The notes under the pieces are model-generated. The model saw only the letters and a program-made list of their open reading frames with translations, did no database searches and was not told the DNA's origin. Positions 53,538 to 62,093 of a stretch of 64,000 nt of DNA are shown in pieces; the first letter of the stretch is position 1; every line of letters begins with the position of its first letter. Origin of the DNA: Flavobacteriales bacterium (GTDB lineage Bacteria > Bacteroidota > Bacteroidia > Flavobacteriales_F > PHOS-HE28); assembly GCA_020635715.1 (NCBI GenBank), contig JACJZG010000007.1:93489-157488 (forward strand), given 5' to 3'. The translations under genes and the position numbers were made by a program.

Positions 53538-53991
53538 GGAGGCGAACGCATTCATCCGGTCCGCGCACCTTCAAGGACTGCGCATGCTTTTGATCGGAGG
53601 AGGAGCGGTGAACTTCCACGGATATCAGCGCCAATCCCCGGACCTTGACTTTTGGATGGAGCCGGGGGAGGAGAATTTCCGACGGCTTGCGCTGGCGTTG
53701 GAGGACATCGGTTACGAGGTCGGTGAATTCCCCGCCTCGGTCCGGAATGGCGAGAAGAACATCACCCTGAAGATGTCCCCGGGGCTGGATGTCGAGTTGA
53801 TCACCCACCTGGCACCGGGATCCACGTTCGATGAAGCTTGGGGGCGTGCCGAGCAGGTGGAACTCAAGGGTGAGCCCACGGTCTTGTTCCGGATCTTCTC
53901 GTTCCGCGACCTCATCGAGAGCAAGTTGCGCTCTGGCCGCCCTAAGGACTTGTTGGATGTGCAGGAACTGCAGCGGAGACATCGATCGTGA
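53524..53991 (+). CDS. Nucleotidyltransferase-fold protein (DUF6036-like)
   Basis: A 155-residue protein of the nucleotidyltransferase fold: LLIGGGAVNFHGYQRQSPDL, then DFWMEPGEEN carries the GG and DxD of the site, and the third acidic residue is in LDVELITH; RDLIESKLRSGRPKDLLDV is the usual helical tail. Proteins of this kind act as toxins or as tRNA/protein modifiers in toxin-antitoxin pairs. Coupled to the small upstream gene. Confidence 0.8.
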   Translation: MDFGEEANAFIRSAHLQGLRMLLIGGGAVNFHGYQRQSPDLDFWMEPGEENFRRLALALEDIGYEVGEFPASVRNGEKNITLKMSPGLDVELITHLAPGSTFDEAWGRAEQVELKGEPTVLFRIFSFRDLIESKLRSGRPKDLLDVQELQRRHRS

Positions 53992-54115
53992 GGATAGCCG
54001 GGACAACCTGCACTAGTCGCTTACTTCCTTACCTTCTTTCCGAGCCCACCATCCGTTCGATGCGGTGCCTTGGACGGACGATCTTCCAAGGGTACAACTC
54101 GTTACTCGGTCCCCG

Positions 54116-54123
54116 TACCTTGC
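54116..54123 (+). promoter_or_regulatory. Putative -7 element of the S8 peptidase gene
   Basis: TACCTTGC, 25 bases before the ATG at 54141. Confidence 0.4.
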
Positions 54124-54140
54124 TCTCCCAAGCGAACCCG

Positions 54141-56330
54141 ATGAAACGTCTTTCCGCTGCCATCCTGGCCTCCCTGGCCCTCCACACGCTCCACGCACAG
54201 GTCCAACTACCCGCCACCACACGCGCGGATCTGGCCGTCCTGCAGGATATGACGGATCGCTATCCGAGTGCGAAGGAACTCGTGCTCAACACCGAAGGCT
54301 ATTACCCAACAGCCCTCATCCACGGCCGCTGCATGGTCGGCTTCCTGGGAAAGGTGAACGCCGGTGCGGACGCGAGCGCATGGGCCGATGAGGCCGTGAT
54401 GGTCGGCGCACGAAAGGGCGAAATCCAATCCTTCCGTATCGATGCGGATCACCTGGACCGGCTCTTCGACCTGCCAGGCCTGGAATACGCGGAGCTGGCC
54501 GGAAAGGTGAAGCCCGACCTGGACCGGGTGCGTTATGCCACACGGGTCGATAGTGTGCAGCATGGGTGGGGCCTTCCGCAGTCCTACACCGGCCGCGATG
54601 TCCTCATCGGCGTTACGGATTGGGGCTTCGACTACCAGCATCCGACCTTCTATGACACCTTGATGACCACCTATCGGGTGCGTGCTGCCTGGGACCATTA
54701 CCGGCAGGCGGGGCCAGCGCCAGCGACCTATGGCTACGGAACGGAACTCCTGACCCAGGCGGAATTGATAGCAGCTGGGGCGGACACCTCCAACATTTAT
54801 AACAACGCCACCCACGGCACGCATGTGGCGGGCATCGCGGGCGGCGGTGGTGCTGGAAGTCCCTATCGCGGGATGGCGATCGATGCACAGTTCCTCTTCT
54901 GCACCTTCCTGGTGGATGCGGCGGCGGTGCTCGATGCTTTCGAGTGGATGCAGGGTATCGCGGAGCAGGATGACAAGCGGCTCGTGATCAACATGAGCTG
55001 GGGACTGCATCACATCGGCACGCTCGATGGCAACTCGTTGATCAGCCAGGCCATCGACCAATACACCCAGGAAGGGGTCGTCTTCGCGAACTCCGGCGGC
55101 AACAACGGCGATGTGGACTTCCACATCCGCAAGGAGTTCACCGGCGACACCCTGCGGTCGCGCATCCAATTCTATTCGTACAGTGCCAACCCGAACATGT
55201 GGGGCCAGAGCATCAGCATCTGGGGCGAGGCCGGACACCCGGTCGACGCGGGCTTGATGGTCACTTCCACGGGCAACGTGACGCTCGCTGAAACACCCTT
55301 CTACTCCACGGCAACTCAAGTGGCCTACCTCGATTCGATGCTCGTGGTGGGTAACGACACGGTCTTCTTCAACCTGACGACGGAAGCCGCGCATCCGCTG
55401 AACGGTCGACCACACTTCCGACTGCGCGCGAAGAACACGAGCAGCAACATCCGTGTAGCGTTGAAGGCAACGGCCGCGGATGGTGTCGTACACTTCTGGA
55501 ACGTCACGGAGTTGACGAATGATGTGGGTAACTGGGGTATGGCCTTCACCGCACCCTCCGTGGGTTGGACCGCTGGTGATCACCTGTACGGCATCAGTGA
55601 GCCCGCTTGCACGAACAGCTTGATCAGTGTGGCCGCCTATTGGCCCGAGTTCATCCATCCGCTCACCGGCGTGGAGGGTGGCGGTGCCATTGCGCCTTTC
55701 TCGTCCATCGGGCCCACGCTGGATGAACGGGTGAAGCCGGACATCGCCGCGCCCGGCGTGAACATCGGTTCGGCCATGAGCAGCTATACGGATGAGGACT
55801 TCACCGCGATACTCAACGTGTCCTTCGAAGGTCGGTCCTATCCCTTTGCGCGCCTCTCCGGTACGAGCATGGCCTCACCTGCGGTAGCCGGCATCGCGGC
55901 CCTTGTCCTTGAGGCCAACCCCACTGCCACACCGCAGATGGTGAAGGAAGCCTTGATGCGAACGGCGCGGCAGGACAGCTACACGGGTACCATCCCCTTT
56001 GGTGGCAGTACGCAATGGGGTATGGGCAAGGTGAACGCCTACCAGGCCGTGCGTGAGGTGCTTTGGATGAACGGGATCGGTGAGCGCGCCTCGGGCGATC
56101 TGGTCATCTGGCCGAACCCGACCGACGGCATGGTCTGGATCGATCTGCCGGGAGGAACGGACGGCGTGGAGCTTGTCGTACTTGACGTCGCGGGACGTGT
56201 GATCGTCACCCATTCGGCCAACGCAGCGGAGCGGGTGAGCTTCGATGCAACAACGTGGTCATCGGGTATCTATGCCGTGCGGTGCAACACCGGCGCTGGG
56301 GTCCACACGGCCACCGTGGTGAAGCAGTAG
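54141..56330 (+). CDS. Secreted subtilisin-like peptidase (S8) with type IX sorting domain
   Basis: A 729-residue protein with a signal peptide ending LHAQ. The triad is visible: Asp in GVTDWGFDY (D160), His in THGTHVAG (H225), Ser in GTSMASPA (S576). A beta domain is inserted between the His and Ser parts. The last 80 residues (DLVIWPNPTDGMVWIDLPGG onward) are a type A sorting domain. A degradative secreted protease, probably for nutrition. Confidence 0.93.
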   Translation: MKRLSAAILASLALHTLHAQVQLPATTRADLAVLQDMTDRYPSAKELVLNTEGYYPTALIHGRCMVGFLGKVNAGADASAWADEAVMVGARKGEIQSFRIDADHLDRLFDLPGLEYAELAGKVKPDLDRVRYATRVDSVQHGWGLPQSYTGRDVLIGVTDWGFDYQHPTFYDTLMTTYRVRAAWDHYRQAGPAPATYGYGTELLTQAELIAAGADTSNIYNNATHGTHVAGIAGGGGAGSPYRGMAIDAQFLFCTFLVDAAAVLDAFEWMQGIAEQDDKRLVINMSWGLHHIGTLDGNSLISQAIDQYTQEGVVFANSGGNNGDVDFHIRKEFTGDTLRSRIQFYSYSANPNMWGQSISIWGEAGHPVDAGLMVTSTGNVTLAETPFYSTATQVAYLDSMLVVGNDTVFFNLTTEAAHPLNGRPHFRLRAKNTSSNIRVALKATAADGVVHFWNVTELTNDVGNWGMAFTAPSVGWTAGDHLYGISEPACTNSLISVAAYWPEFIHPLTGVEGGGAIAPFSSIGPTLDERVKPDIAAPGVNIGSAMSSYTDEDFTAILNVSFEGRSYPFARLSGTSMASPAVAGIAALVLEANPTATPQMVKEALMRTARQDSYTGTIPFGGSTQWGMGKVNAYQAVREVLWMNGIGERASGDLVIWPNPTDGMVWIDLPGGTDGVELVVLDVAGRVIVTHSANAAERVSFDATTWSSGIYAVRCNTGAGVHTATVVKQ

Positions 56331-56345
56331 TTGGATCGGACGTTC

Positions 56346-57554
56346 ATGCATCCGAAGGAACTCTCCATCCAGGACTTCACGTACGAGCTACCGGAGGAGC
56401 GGATCGCGCGGCAACCACTGGCCGAGCGGGACTCAAGTCGCCTCTTGCTCTACCGTGACGGAACCATCCTGGACCGGCGCTTCCATGACCTGCCTGATCT
56501 GCTTCCAGCGAACGCCCTGCTTGTCCTGAACGAGACGCGGGTGGTGCGGGCGCGGATCATCTTCCGTCGCGCCACAGGTGCCGTGCTCGAATGCATGGTG
56601 CTGGAACCTGAAGGAGGGCGTCCCATGGAGCAGGCCTTGTTGGACCGAAGTGTCTCGCGGTGGTGGTGCATGATGGGCAACGCCAAGCGCTGGAAGGGGG
56701 AGGAACTATCCGCTACGGTGGATGGAGCCACGCTGCGAGCACGACGTATTGATCAACGGGACGGCGAGCACCTCATCGAATTCACGTATGATCCGGAGGT
56801 CCCCTTCGTGGAGGCCATGCGATGCGTGGGCACCGTCCCCTTGCCACCCTACATGCGGCGCGAGGCGATGCCTTCCGATGTTGATCGGTATAATACCGTC
56901 TTCGCCGCGCATGATGGCTCCATTGCCGCACCCACGGCCAGCTTGCACTTCAGCGAGGTCCTGCTCGAACGGGTCCGCCAGCGCGGTATTCGAACCACGG
57001 GCCTGACCCTGCACGTAGGTGCCGGTACCTTCCTGCCGGTGAAGAGTGAGCGGATGTCGGAGCATGCCATGCACACCGAACAGGTCTCGGTGCCGCATGA
57101 AGCCTTGATCGCACTGCGGAGGCAGTTGGGTCATGCGCCGATCATCCCGGTCGGGACCACGGCCTTGCGCACGATCGAGAGCATTTACTGGCATGGTGTC
57201 GCGCTGCTGGCCGGGCGAGCTGATACGAGGATGGCAGTGGCGCAGTGGGAGCCATACGAGCAGGATGGTGAAGGCCCCAGTACGGCTGAAGCCTTGGATG
57301 CTGTGATCGGGCAGGTGGAACGAAGAGGTCTACCGTTGGCCGGGACCACGAGCTTGTTGATCGCACCCGGTTATCGCTTCCGGTTCGCCGATGCGTTGAT
57401 CACCAACTTCCATCAGCCGCAAAGCACATTGTTGCTGCTGGTCGCCGCCTTTGTAGGACCGGAGTGGCGCCGGATCTACGCGCACGCGCTGGCCGGGGAC
57501 TACCGCTTCCTCAGTTACGGCGATGGCTCGTTGTTGTTCCGGTGTGGAAGCTGA
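56346..57554 (+). CDS. queA: S-adenosylmethionine:tRNA ribosyltransferase-isomerase
   Basis: A 402-residue QueA, which makes epoxyqueuosine in tRNA. Motifs: ERIARQPLAERDSSRLL, LVLNETRVVRARI, HVGAGTFLPVKSE, and TNFHQPQSTLLLLVAAF. Somewhat longer than the proteobacterial enzyme because of an insert after residue 100. Starts 15 bases after the peptidase stop. No other queuosine genes nearby. Confidence 0.93.
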   Translation: MHPKELSIQDFTYELPEERIARQPLAERDSSRLLLYRDGTILDRRFHDLPDLLPANALLVLNETRVVRARIIFRRATGAVLECMVLEPEGGRPMEQALLDRSVSRWWCMMGNAKRWKGEELSATVDGATLRARRIDQRDGEHLIEFTYDPEVPFVEAMRCVGTVPLPPYMRREAMPSDVDRYNTVFAAHDGSIAAPTASLHFSEVLLERVRQRGIRTTGLTLHVGAGTFLPVKSERMSEHAMHTEQVSVPHEALIALRRQLGHAPIIPVGTTALRTIESIYWHGVALLAGRADTRMAVAQWEPYEQDGEGPSTAEALDAVIGQVERRGLPLAGTTSLLIAPGYRFRFADALITNFHQPQSTLLLLVAAFVGPEWRRIYAHALAGDYRFLSYGDGSLLFRCGS

Positions 57555-58214
57555 TCAGGAAAGTGCTCCGAGCGCCGCGATCACCAGACCGACAAGGACC
57601 AAGGGGATGACAATGCCCGCGATGGCGATGCCCTTGCCGCGTTCGTTGTGCTTGATCGCGAGCAACAATCCGATCGCCCCGGTGATGAAGGCGAACGTCA
57701 GCAGATAGAGCAGGATCTCACCACCACCGGCCACGAGCACCACGGTAGCCGAAAGCGCCAGGAAGATCCCGGAGACGATGGCCATGCGGTTCCAATACCT
57801 GGGTCCTTCCACTTCAACGGTGTCCTCCGATGGAACCGGACCGACGGGGTCCGTCAAGGATCGTTCGGGATGCGAAGGAGTGATAGCGGGTGCAGGGGCC
57901 ATGATCAGCGTACCGGCGGCAAGGGCCGATGCCTGCGGCTCGTCCGCTGCCTCCGGTAATGGCACCGTGTGTTGCTGGATCATCGGGTCCATGGGTGGGT
58001 CGCGTACGACGAGCCGGGCCTCCATGGGATCCAGTTCTTGCCTTGTCCGCCTGTCGGGGAGGGCGCCTTTGTTCGCCCGCGCTAGGTCCAGGTGCCAGCC
58101 CGGGCGATACTTCCTCTTCTGAAGGGGACCATGACCGACCACGTCATTCGTGGTGGAGCACGCGCATAGGAACACAAGGGCGGCGACGAGCGCGAGCGGA
58201 TGGCTGTGGGACAT
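57555..58214 (-). CDS. Lipoprotein with three C-terminal membrane helices
   Basis: A 219-residue protein with a lipobox (FLCACS), then LQKRKYRPGWHLDLAR, a motif I associate with several Flavobacteriales lipoproteins, a Pro-rich linker, and three hydrophobic segments at the end (about 145-165, 168-190 and 195-217). Function unknown. Convergent with queA and divergent from porQ. Confidence 0.65.
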   Translation of the reverse strand: MSHSHPLALVAALVFLCACSTTNDVVGHGPLQKRKYRPGWHLDLARANKGALPDRRTRQELDPMEARLVVRDPPMDPMIQQHTVPLPEAADEPQASALAAGTLIMAPAPAITPSHPERSLTDPVGPVPSEDTVEVEGPRYWNRMAIVSGIFLALSATVVLVAGGGEILLYLLTFAFITGAIGLLLAIKHNERGKGIAIAGIVIPLVLVGLVIAALGALS

Positions 58215-58261
58215 CGATGGAAAGATATCCCGAAGCCCGGGATGGGGATACTAAGGGCCGC

Positions 58262-58269
58262 TATCTTGC
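58262..58269 (+). promoter_or_regulatory. Putative -7 element of porQ
   Basis: TATCTTGC, 31 bases before the ATG at 58293. Confidence 0.4.
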
Positions 58270-58292
58270 GTTCCTTCCCGCAGGCCAACCTG

Positions 58293-59345
58293 ATGTTATT
58301 CCGCATACGTTCGTACGTCGTTCTCCTCAGCTGCTTGCTGACCGCAACCCTGTGCGCCCAGTTGGGTGGTCAGACGGCCTTTAGACTTCTGGACATCCCG
58401 GCATCGGCGAGGGCTGCTGCGTTGGGTGGGAACTACATTGCCGTGAAGGACGCCGACCTGAACCTGGGCGTGTACAATCCGGCCTTGCTGGATAGCGCCA
58501 CCGGCCATCAGATCGCGCTCAGTTACCTGCCCTATTTCGACGGGATCAAGGTCGGCTACGCGGCTTACGCCCATCATCTGGATAGTTCACGGATCACCCT
58601 CGCGGCTTCGGTCCAATACCTGGATTATGGGACCTTCCAGCGCACCGATGAAGTGGGTGCCGTCCTGGGTGAGTTCCGGGCAGGTGAGCAGGTCTTCCAG
58701 ATCGGCGCGGGCTACCCGGTCGATTCCTTGTTCAGTATCGGTGCCAACCTCAAGTTCCTCAATAGCGCGTTGGATACCTACCGTTCCTCAGCCGTGGGCG
58801 TGGACCTGGCCGGTGTGTTCTACAAGCGGAAACTGGGTCTGACCATCGCCGGCGCGGTGCGCAACGTCGGCCGGCAGCTGACCACCTACACGGACCAACG
58901 GGAGAAGCTCCCGATGCAGGTGCAGCTTGGCGTCACCTACAAGTTCCGGCATGCGCCCTTCCGGCTGGGCCTCATGATCGAGCAATTGCAGCGCTGGGAC
59001 CTCACCTACGAGGACCCGAACGCACAAGTTGTGATCGATCCCACCACCGGCGAGGTGATCGAGGACAAGGTGACCACGGTGGACAAGGCCCTGCTGCACC
59101 TCGTGCCGAGCGCGGAGATCCTTCTGAGCAAGAGCTTTATGCTGCGCGTGGCCTACAACACCCGTCGCCGTCAGGAGCTCGTGATCGCGGACAAGCCCAG
59201 CGCAGTGGGTCTGAGCTTCGGGGTGGGCCTGCGTGTCAGCAAGTTCCACATCGCATACGGCTTCTCCCAATTGCACCTCGCGGGCATCAGCAACACGCTC
59301 TCGCTCGGGGTCCGCTTCGCCGACTTCAAGCGCACCGAAGGATAG
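58293..59345 (+). CDS. porQ: Type IX secretion system protein PorQ
   Basis: A 350-residue outer membrane beta-barrel protein of the PorV/PorQ type. After the signal peptide (ends LCAQ) comes GGQTAFRLLDIPASARAAAL, then GGNYIAVKD, the PorQ signature. It belongs to the attachment complex that receives type IX cargo. Its place just upstream of cmk is the usual gene order in Bacteroidota. Confidence 0.92.
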   Translation: MLFRIRSYVVLLSCLLTATLCAQLGGQTAFRLLDIPASARAAALGGNYIAVKDADLNLGVYNPALLDSATGHQIALSYLPYFDGIKVGYAAYAHHLDSSRITLAASVQYLDYGTFQRTDEVGAVLGEFRAGEQVFQIGAGYPVDSLFSIGANLKFLNSALDTYRSSAVGVDLAGVFYKRKLGLTIAGAVRNVGRQLTTYTDQREKLPMQVQLGVTYKFRHAPFRLGLMIEQLQRWDLTYEDPNAQVVIDPTTGEVIEDKVTTVDKALLHLVPSAEILLSKSFMLRVAYNTRRRQELVIADKPSAVGLSFGVGLRVSKFHIAYGFSQLHLAGISNTLSLGVRFADFKRTEG

Positions 59346-59365
59346 TTGCCCCCAAGGAGGCGATC

Positions 59366-59403
59366 CATGTGCACATGAGCACATGTCCACATGGTCACAT
59401 GAT
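59366..59403. repeat. Short tandem repeat of CACATGNN
   Basis: CATGTG followed by four copies of CACATG at an exact 8-base period (59372, 59380, 59388, 59396). It lies between porQ and the putative -7 element of cmk. Confidence 0.6.
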
Positions 59404-59412
59404 CGCCCTCCC

Positions 59413-59420
59413 TACCTTGG
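59413..59420 (+). promoter_or_regulatory. Putative -7 element of cmk
   Basis: TACCTTGG, 24 bases before the GTG at 59437. Confidence 0.4.
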
Positions 59421-59436
59421 CGGCAGCATTGGGCAC

Positions 59437-60138
59437 GTGAAGCGCATCACCATCGCCATCGACGGATACAGCAGTTGCGGCAAGAGCACCCTGGCCAAGC
59501 AACTGGCCCACCACCTGCATTACACCTACATCGACAGCGGCGCCATGTACCGGGCCGTGGCCTTGTATGCCATGGAGAACGGCCTGATCACCGACGATGC
59601 CCTCGACAGGCCGAACCTGCTGCGGGTGCTGCCGAACATCCACATCGCCTTTAAACACGATGATGCCACACAGCGCAGCGCCACCATGCTCGATGGCCGG
59701 AACGTGGAGCACCGCATCCGGGAGATGGACGTGAGCAACAACGTCACGCTGGTGAGCCCTGTTCCCGAGGTGCGCGCAAAGCTGGTGCAACTGCAGCAGG
59801 AGATGGGCGAGGGTGGAGGTGTGGTGATGGATGGCCGGGACATCGGTACGGTGGTCTTCCCCAACGCCGAGGTGAAGTTCTTCATGACCGCCAGCACAGA
59901 GGTGCGTGCCCAACGCCGCTATTTGGAATTGAAGGGACGCGGTGCGGAGGTCACGCTTCAAGAGGTGATGGCCAACCTGGAGCGCCGCGACCTGGACGAC
60001 ACGACGCGTGAGGCCGATCCCTTGATCGAAGCGCCGGACGCCTTCGTGATCGACAACAGCCACCTGACCTCAGCGGAGCAGTTCGATCTGGCGCTGGGGC
60101 ATGTGGTGAAGGCGATCGGCGTGGTGACGGAGGCGTGA
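59437..60138 (+). CDS. cmk: Cytidylate kinase
   Basis: A 233-residue CMP kinase. P-loop GYSSCGKST (residues 10-18), CMP-binding YIDSGAMYRAV, MDGRDIGTVVFPNAEVKFF, and a lid with RDLDDTTREADPL. It phosphorylates CMP and dCMP. Starts at GTG; no ATG is available in frame nearby. Confidence 0.95.
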   Translation: MKRITIAIDGYSSCGKSTLAKQLAHHLHYTYIDSGAMYRAVALYAMENGLITDDALDRPNLLRVLPNIHIAFKHDDATQRSATMLDGRNVEHRIREMDVSNNVTLVSPVPEVRAKLVQLQQEMGEGGGVVMDGRDIGTVVFPNAEVKFFMTASTEVRAQRRYLELKGRGAEVTLQEVMANLERRDLDDTTREADPLIEAPDAFVIDNSHLTSAEQFDLALGHVVKAIGVVTEA

Positions 60139-60158
60139 CAAGCCTCAAGTCACAAGGC

Positions 60159-60509
60159 TCAAGGTTCAAGAAGCCCACGTCGCCACACGTCCTCGAACTT
60201 CTCCTTTAGGATGGCGATCAATTCGGGTTGCATGAAGTCGTAGATATCCTCGATGTAGAGGCAGACGATCGGTTTCTTCTCATACCACTGCGGGAAACGC
60301 TCGCGGATCTTGTTGCGGTGCTGCTTCTCCATCACCACGATGGCATCGGCCCATTCGAGGTGCCATTCTTCCAACACCACCTTCGCGGTGCGGTCGGTGC
60401 CAGCCGAATCCACCTCGAAGCGCGGGTCGTTCTCGTAGAGCTTGTGCGCTGTGGCGGAACGCATGCGGTTGACCGTGCAGACGAAGAGGATGTGGGGTCT
60501 CTCGCTCAC
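60159..60509 (-). CDS. Low-molecular-weight protein tyrosine phosphatase-like protein
   Basis: A 116-residue protein. The P-loop is FVCTVNRMRSAT, CX5R followed by Ser, and DSAGTDRT follows. The family is short here, with no canonical C-terminal DPY motif, so it may act on another substrate. The GTG start overlaps the stop of the small upstream gene (GTGA). Confidence 0.8.
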   Translation of the reverse strand: MSERPHILFVCTVNRMRSATAHKLYENDPRFEVDSAGTDRTAKVVLEEWHLEWADAIVVMEKQHRNKIRERFPQWYEKKPIVCLYIEDIYDFMQPELIAILKEKFEDVWRRGLLEP

Positions 60510-60748
60510 TGTTCCAATCGAGCAATGGTGTCGCTGATCTTCGCGACGTACTCGCTGTGCTTCGATCGGCTGATACCGAAGATCCCTCGGACCTTGGGTT
60601 GATGTTCGATCAAGCTATACAGATTCTGAATATCTGGATCTTGGCTATCGATGGGAAACTCGTCCAAGAATGCGCGATACTGTATCTGGCCGGACATGAT
60701 CTTTCTAGCGACCGAGGCCGCGAGATGGCGCTCATGATTTGTGCCCAT
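60506..60748 (-). CDS. Small protein of unknown function between ispH and the phosphatase gene
   Basis: An 80-residue helical protein (MGTNHERHLAASVARKIMSG; LYSLIEHQPKVRGIFGISRS). Lower in GC than its neighbours. Similar short proteins are scattered in many bacteria, as far as I recall, without function. The start is a few bases after the ispH stop, so it has inserted tightly into the operon. Confidence 0.55.
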   Translation of the reverse strand: MGTNHERHLAASVARKIMSGQIQYRAFLDEFPIDSQDPDIQNLYSLIEHQPKVRGIFGISRSKHSEYVAKISDTIARLEQ

Positions 60749-60754
60749 GATCAA

Positions 60755-61993
60755 TTAGCTCACCAGTTCACGAACCACCTCCGCCGGATCCATCACCCCC
60801 TCCACCATCGACAGTACCTTCAACATCACCCGATCCAACAAGGTATCGGGGCAGCTCGCACCGCTGGTGAGGATGATCGTCAATGGGCGTTTGGCGGGCA
60901 GCCAGTTCGTGGTGCGCTCCAGCTGCTGCGCCGGATAGTTGAAGTGCTCGATCTCCTGCGCGCTCAAGATCTCCTTCTCGCCATTGATGAAGTAGGTCGG
61001 GAACCGGTGTTCGAGCAGTTCAACCAAGTGGCTCGTGTTGCTGCTGTTGTATCCGCCTACCACCAATGCCAAGTCGGCCTCGGCCTTCAATAGCTCGTTC
61101 GTGGCGTCCTGGTTGTCGTTGGTGGCGTAGCAGAGGGTGTCACGCGTATCGGCAAAGTGGTCCTTTCCCGGGTCAAGCCCGGGACCCGCATCGCCGTATT
61201 TCCGGATCATCACCTGCTTCAGGTGATCGGCGATGGCCTGTGTCTCGGTGGCCAGCATGGTGGTCTGGTTCACCACGCCGATGCGCGCCAGGTCCTTCGC
61301 GGCATCGAAGCCATCGGTGCAGCGCGCGCCGAAGACCTCTGCGAACCGTGCGATGGGTTCCTCACCGAGGATGATGCGCCCAAGCAACTGCGCCTCGTCC
61401 ATGTCCTTGATGATGACCGCCGGTGCGCCTTGCGCGGTATGACTGAAGGTGGCGCGCGTTTCCTCATGCGCTGCCTTGCCATGGATCACCACCGTGTAGT
61501 CCTGCGTGCCGAGCTGTGTACTGCGCTTCCACACCTTCTCCACGAAGGGGCAGGTGGTGTTGTGCTTCAATGGGTCGATGCCGATAGCCTTTAGGCGGGC
61601 CTCCGTTTCCAAGGTGGTGCCGAAAGCGGGGATGATCACGATGTCGTCGGCCTTCAACTCGTCCCAATCCATCAGCATCTGGCCGTGCGTGTCCTGGATG
61701 AAGCGCAGGCCATGGCTCTCCAGGTCGGCGTTCACCTCGGGGTTGTGGATCATCTGGCTCAGCAGGAAGATCCGTTTACCGGGGTTCTGTTCGATGGCCT
61801 GGTAGCTGATCTCGATCGCGTTCTCCACCCCATAGCAGAAGCCGAAGTGCCGCGCGAAGACGAATCGCACCGCACCGAGGTCGAGCAGGGTGGGACTCAG
61901 GTCCTTCTTCTTGGGGTCCTGCGCCTTGCGGAAGGCCTTCAAGCGGCCGATGAGCTCGCTGCGGTAGTGGGTCGGTATGGTGAACGATCGCAT
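60755..61993 (-). CDS. ispH: 4-hydroxy-3-methylbut-2-enyl diphosphate reductase
   Basis: A 412-residue IspH, last step of the MEP isoprenoid pathway. The three iron-sulfur cysteines are in FGFCYGVENA, TTCPFVEKVW and SGASCPDTLL. Between KYGDA and HFADTRDT lies an insert GPGLDPGKD, produced by a palindrome at 61166-61184, absent from other IspH proteins I know; it keeps the frame. Putative promoter at 62005-62012. Confidence 0.94.
   Translation of the reverse strand: MRSFTIPTHYRSELIGRLKAFRKAQDPKKKDLSPTLLDLGAVRFVFARHFGFCYGVENAIEISYQAIEQNPGKRIFLLSQMIHNPEVNADLESHGLRFIQDTHGQMLMDWDELKADDIVIIPAFGTTLETEARLKAIGIDPLKHNTTCPFVEKVWKRSTQLGTQDYTVVIHGKAAHEETRATFSHTAQGAPAVIIKDMDEAQLLGRIILGEEPIARFAEVFGARCTDGFDAAKDLARIGVVNQTTMLATETQAIADHLKQVMIRKYGDAGPGLDPGKDHFADTRDTLCYATNDNQDATNELLKAEADLALVVGGYNSSNTSHLVELLEHRFPTYFINGEKEILSAQEIEHFNYPAQQLERTTNWLPAKRPLTIILTSGASCPDTLLDRVMLKVLSMVEGVMDPAEVVRELVS
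61166..61184. repeat. REP-like palindrome inside ispH
   Basis: TCCCGGGTCAAGCCCGGGA; arms TCCCGGG and CCCGGGA around TCAAG. Same element as 23720-23740. It adds about seven codons to ispH. Confidence 0.7.
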
Positions 61994-62004
61994 GGTCTCG
62001 AGTT

Positions 62005-62012
62005 CAAAGGTA
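62005..62012 (-). promoter_or_regulatory. Putative -7 element of ispH
   Basis: TACCTTTG on the minus strand, an exact match to TAnnTTTG, 19 bases ahead of the ATG. Confidence 0.5.
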
Positions 62013-62093
62013 GCCGGTCATTGCGCCCGGCGTGGTGTGTTCTCCAGGCAACGGTTCGGCGCCGCGATGTATCATTGTCAGACCGACCACCGC

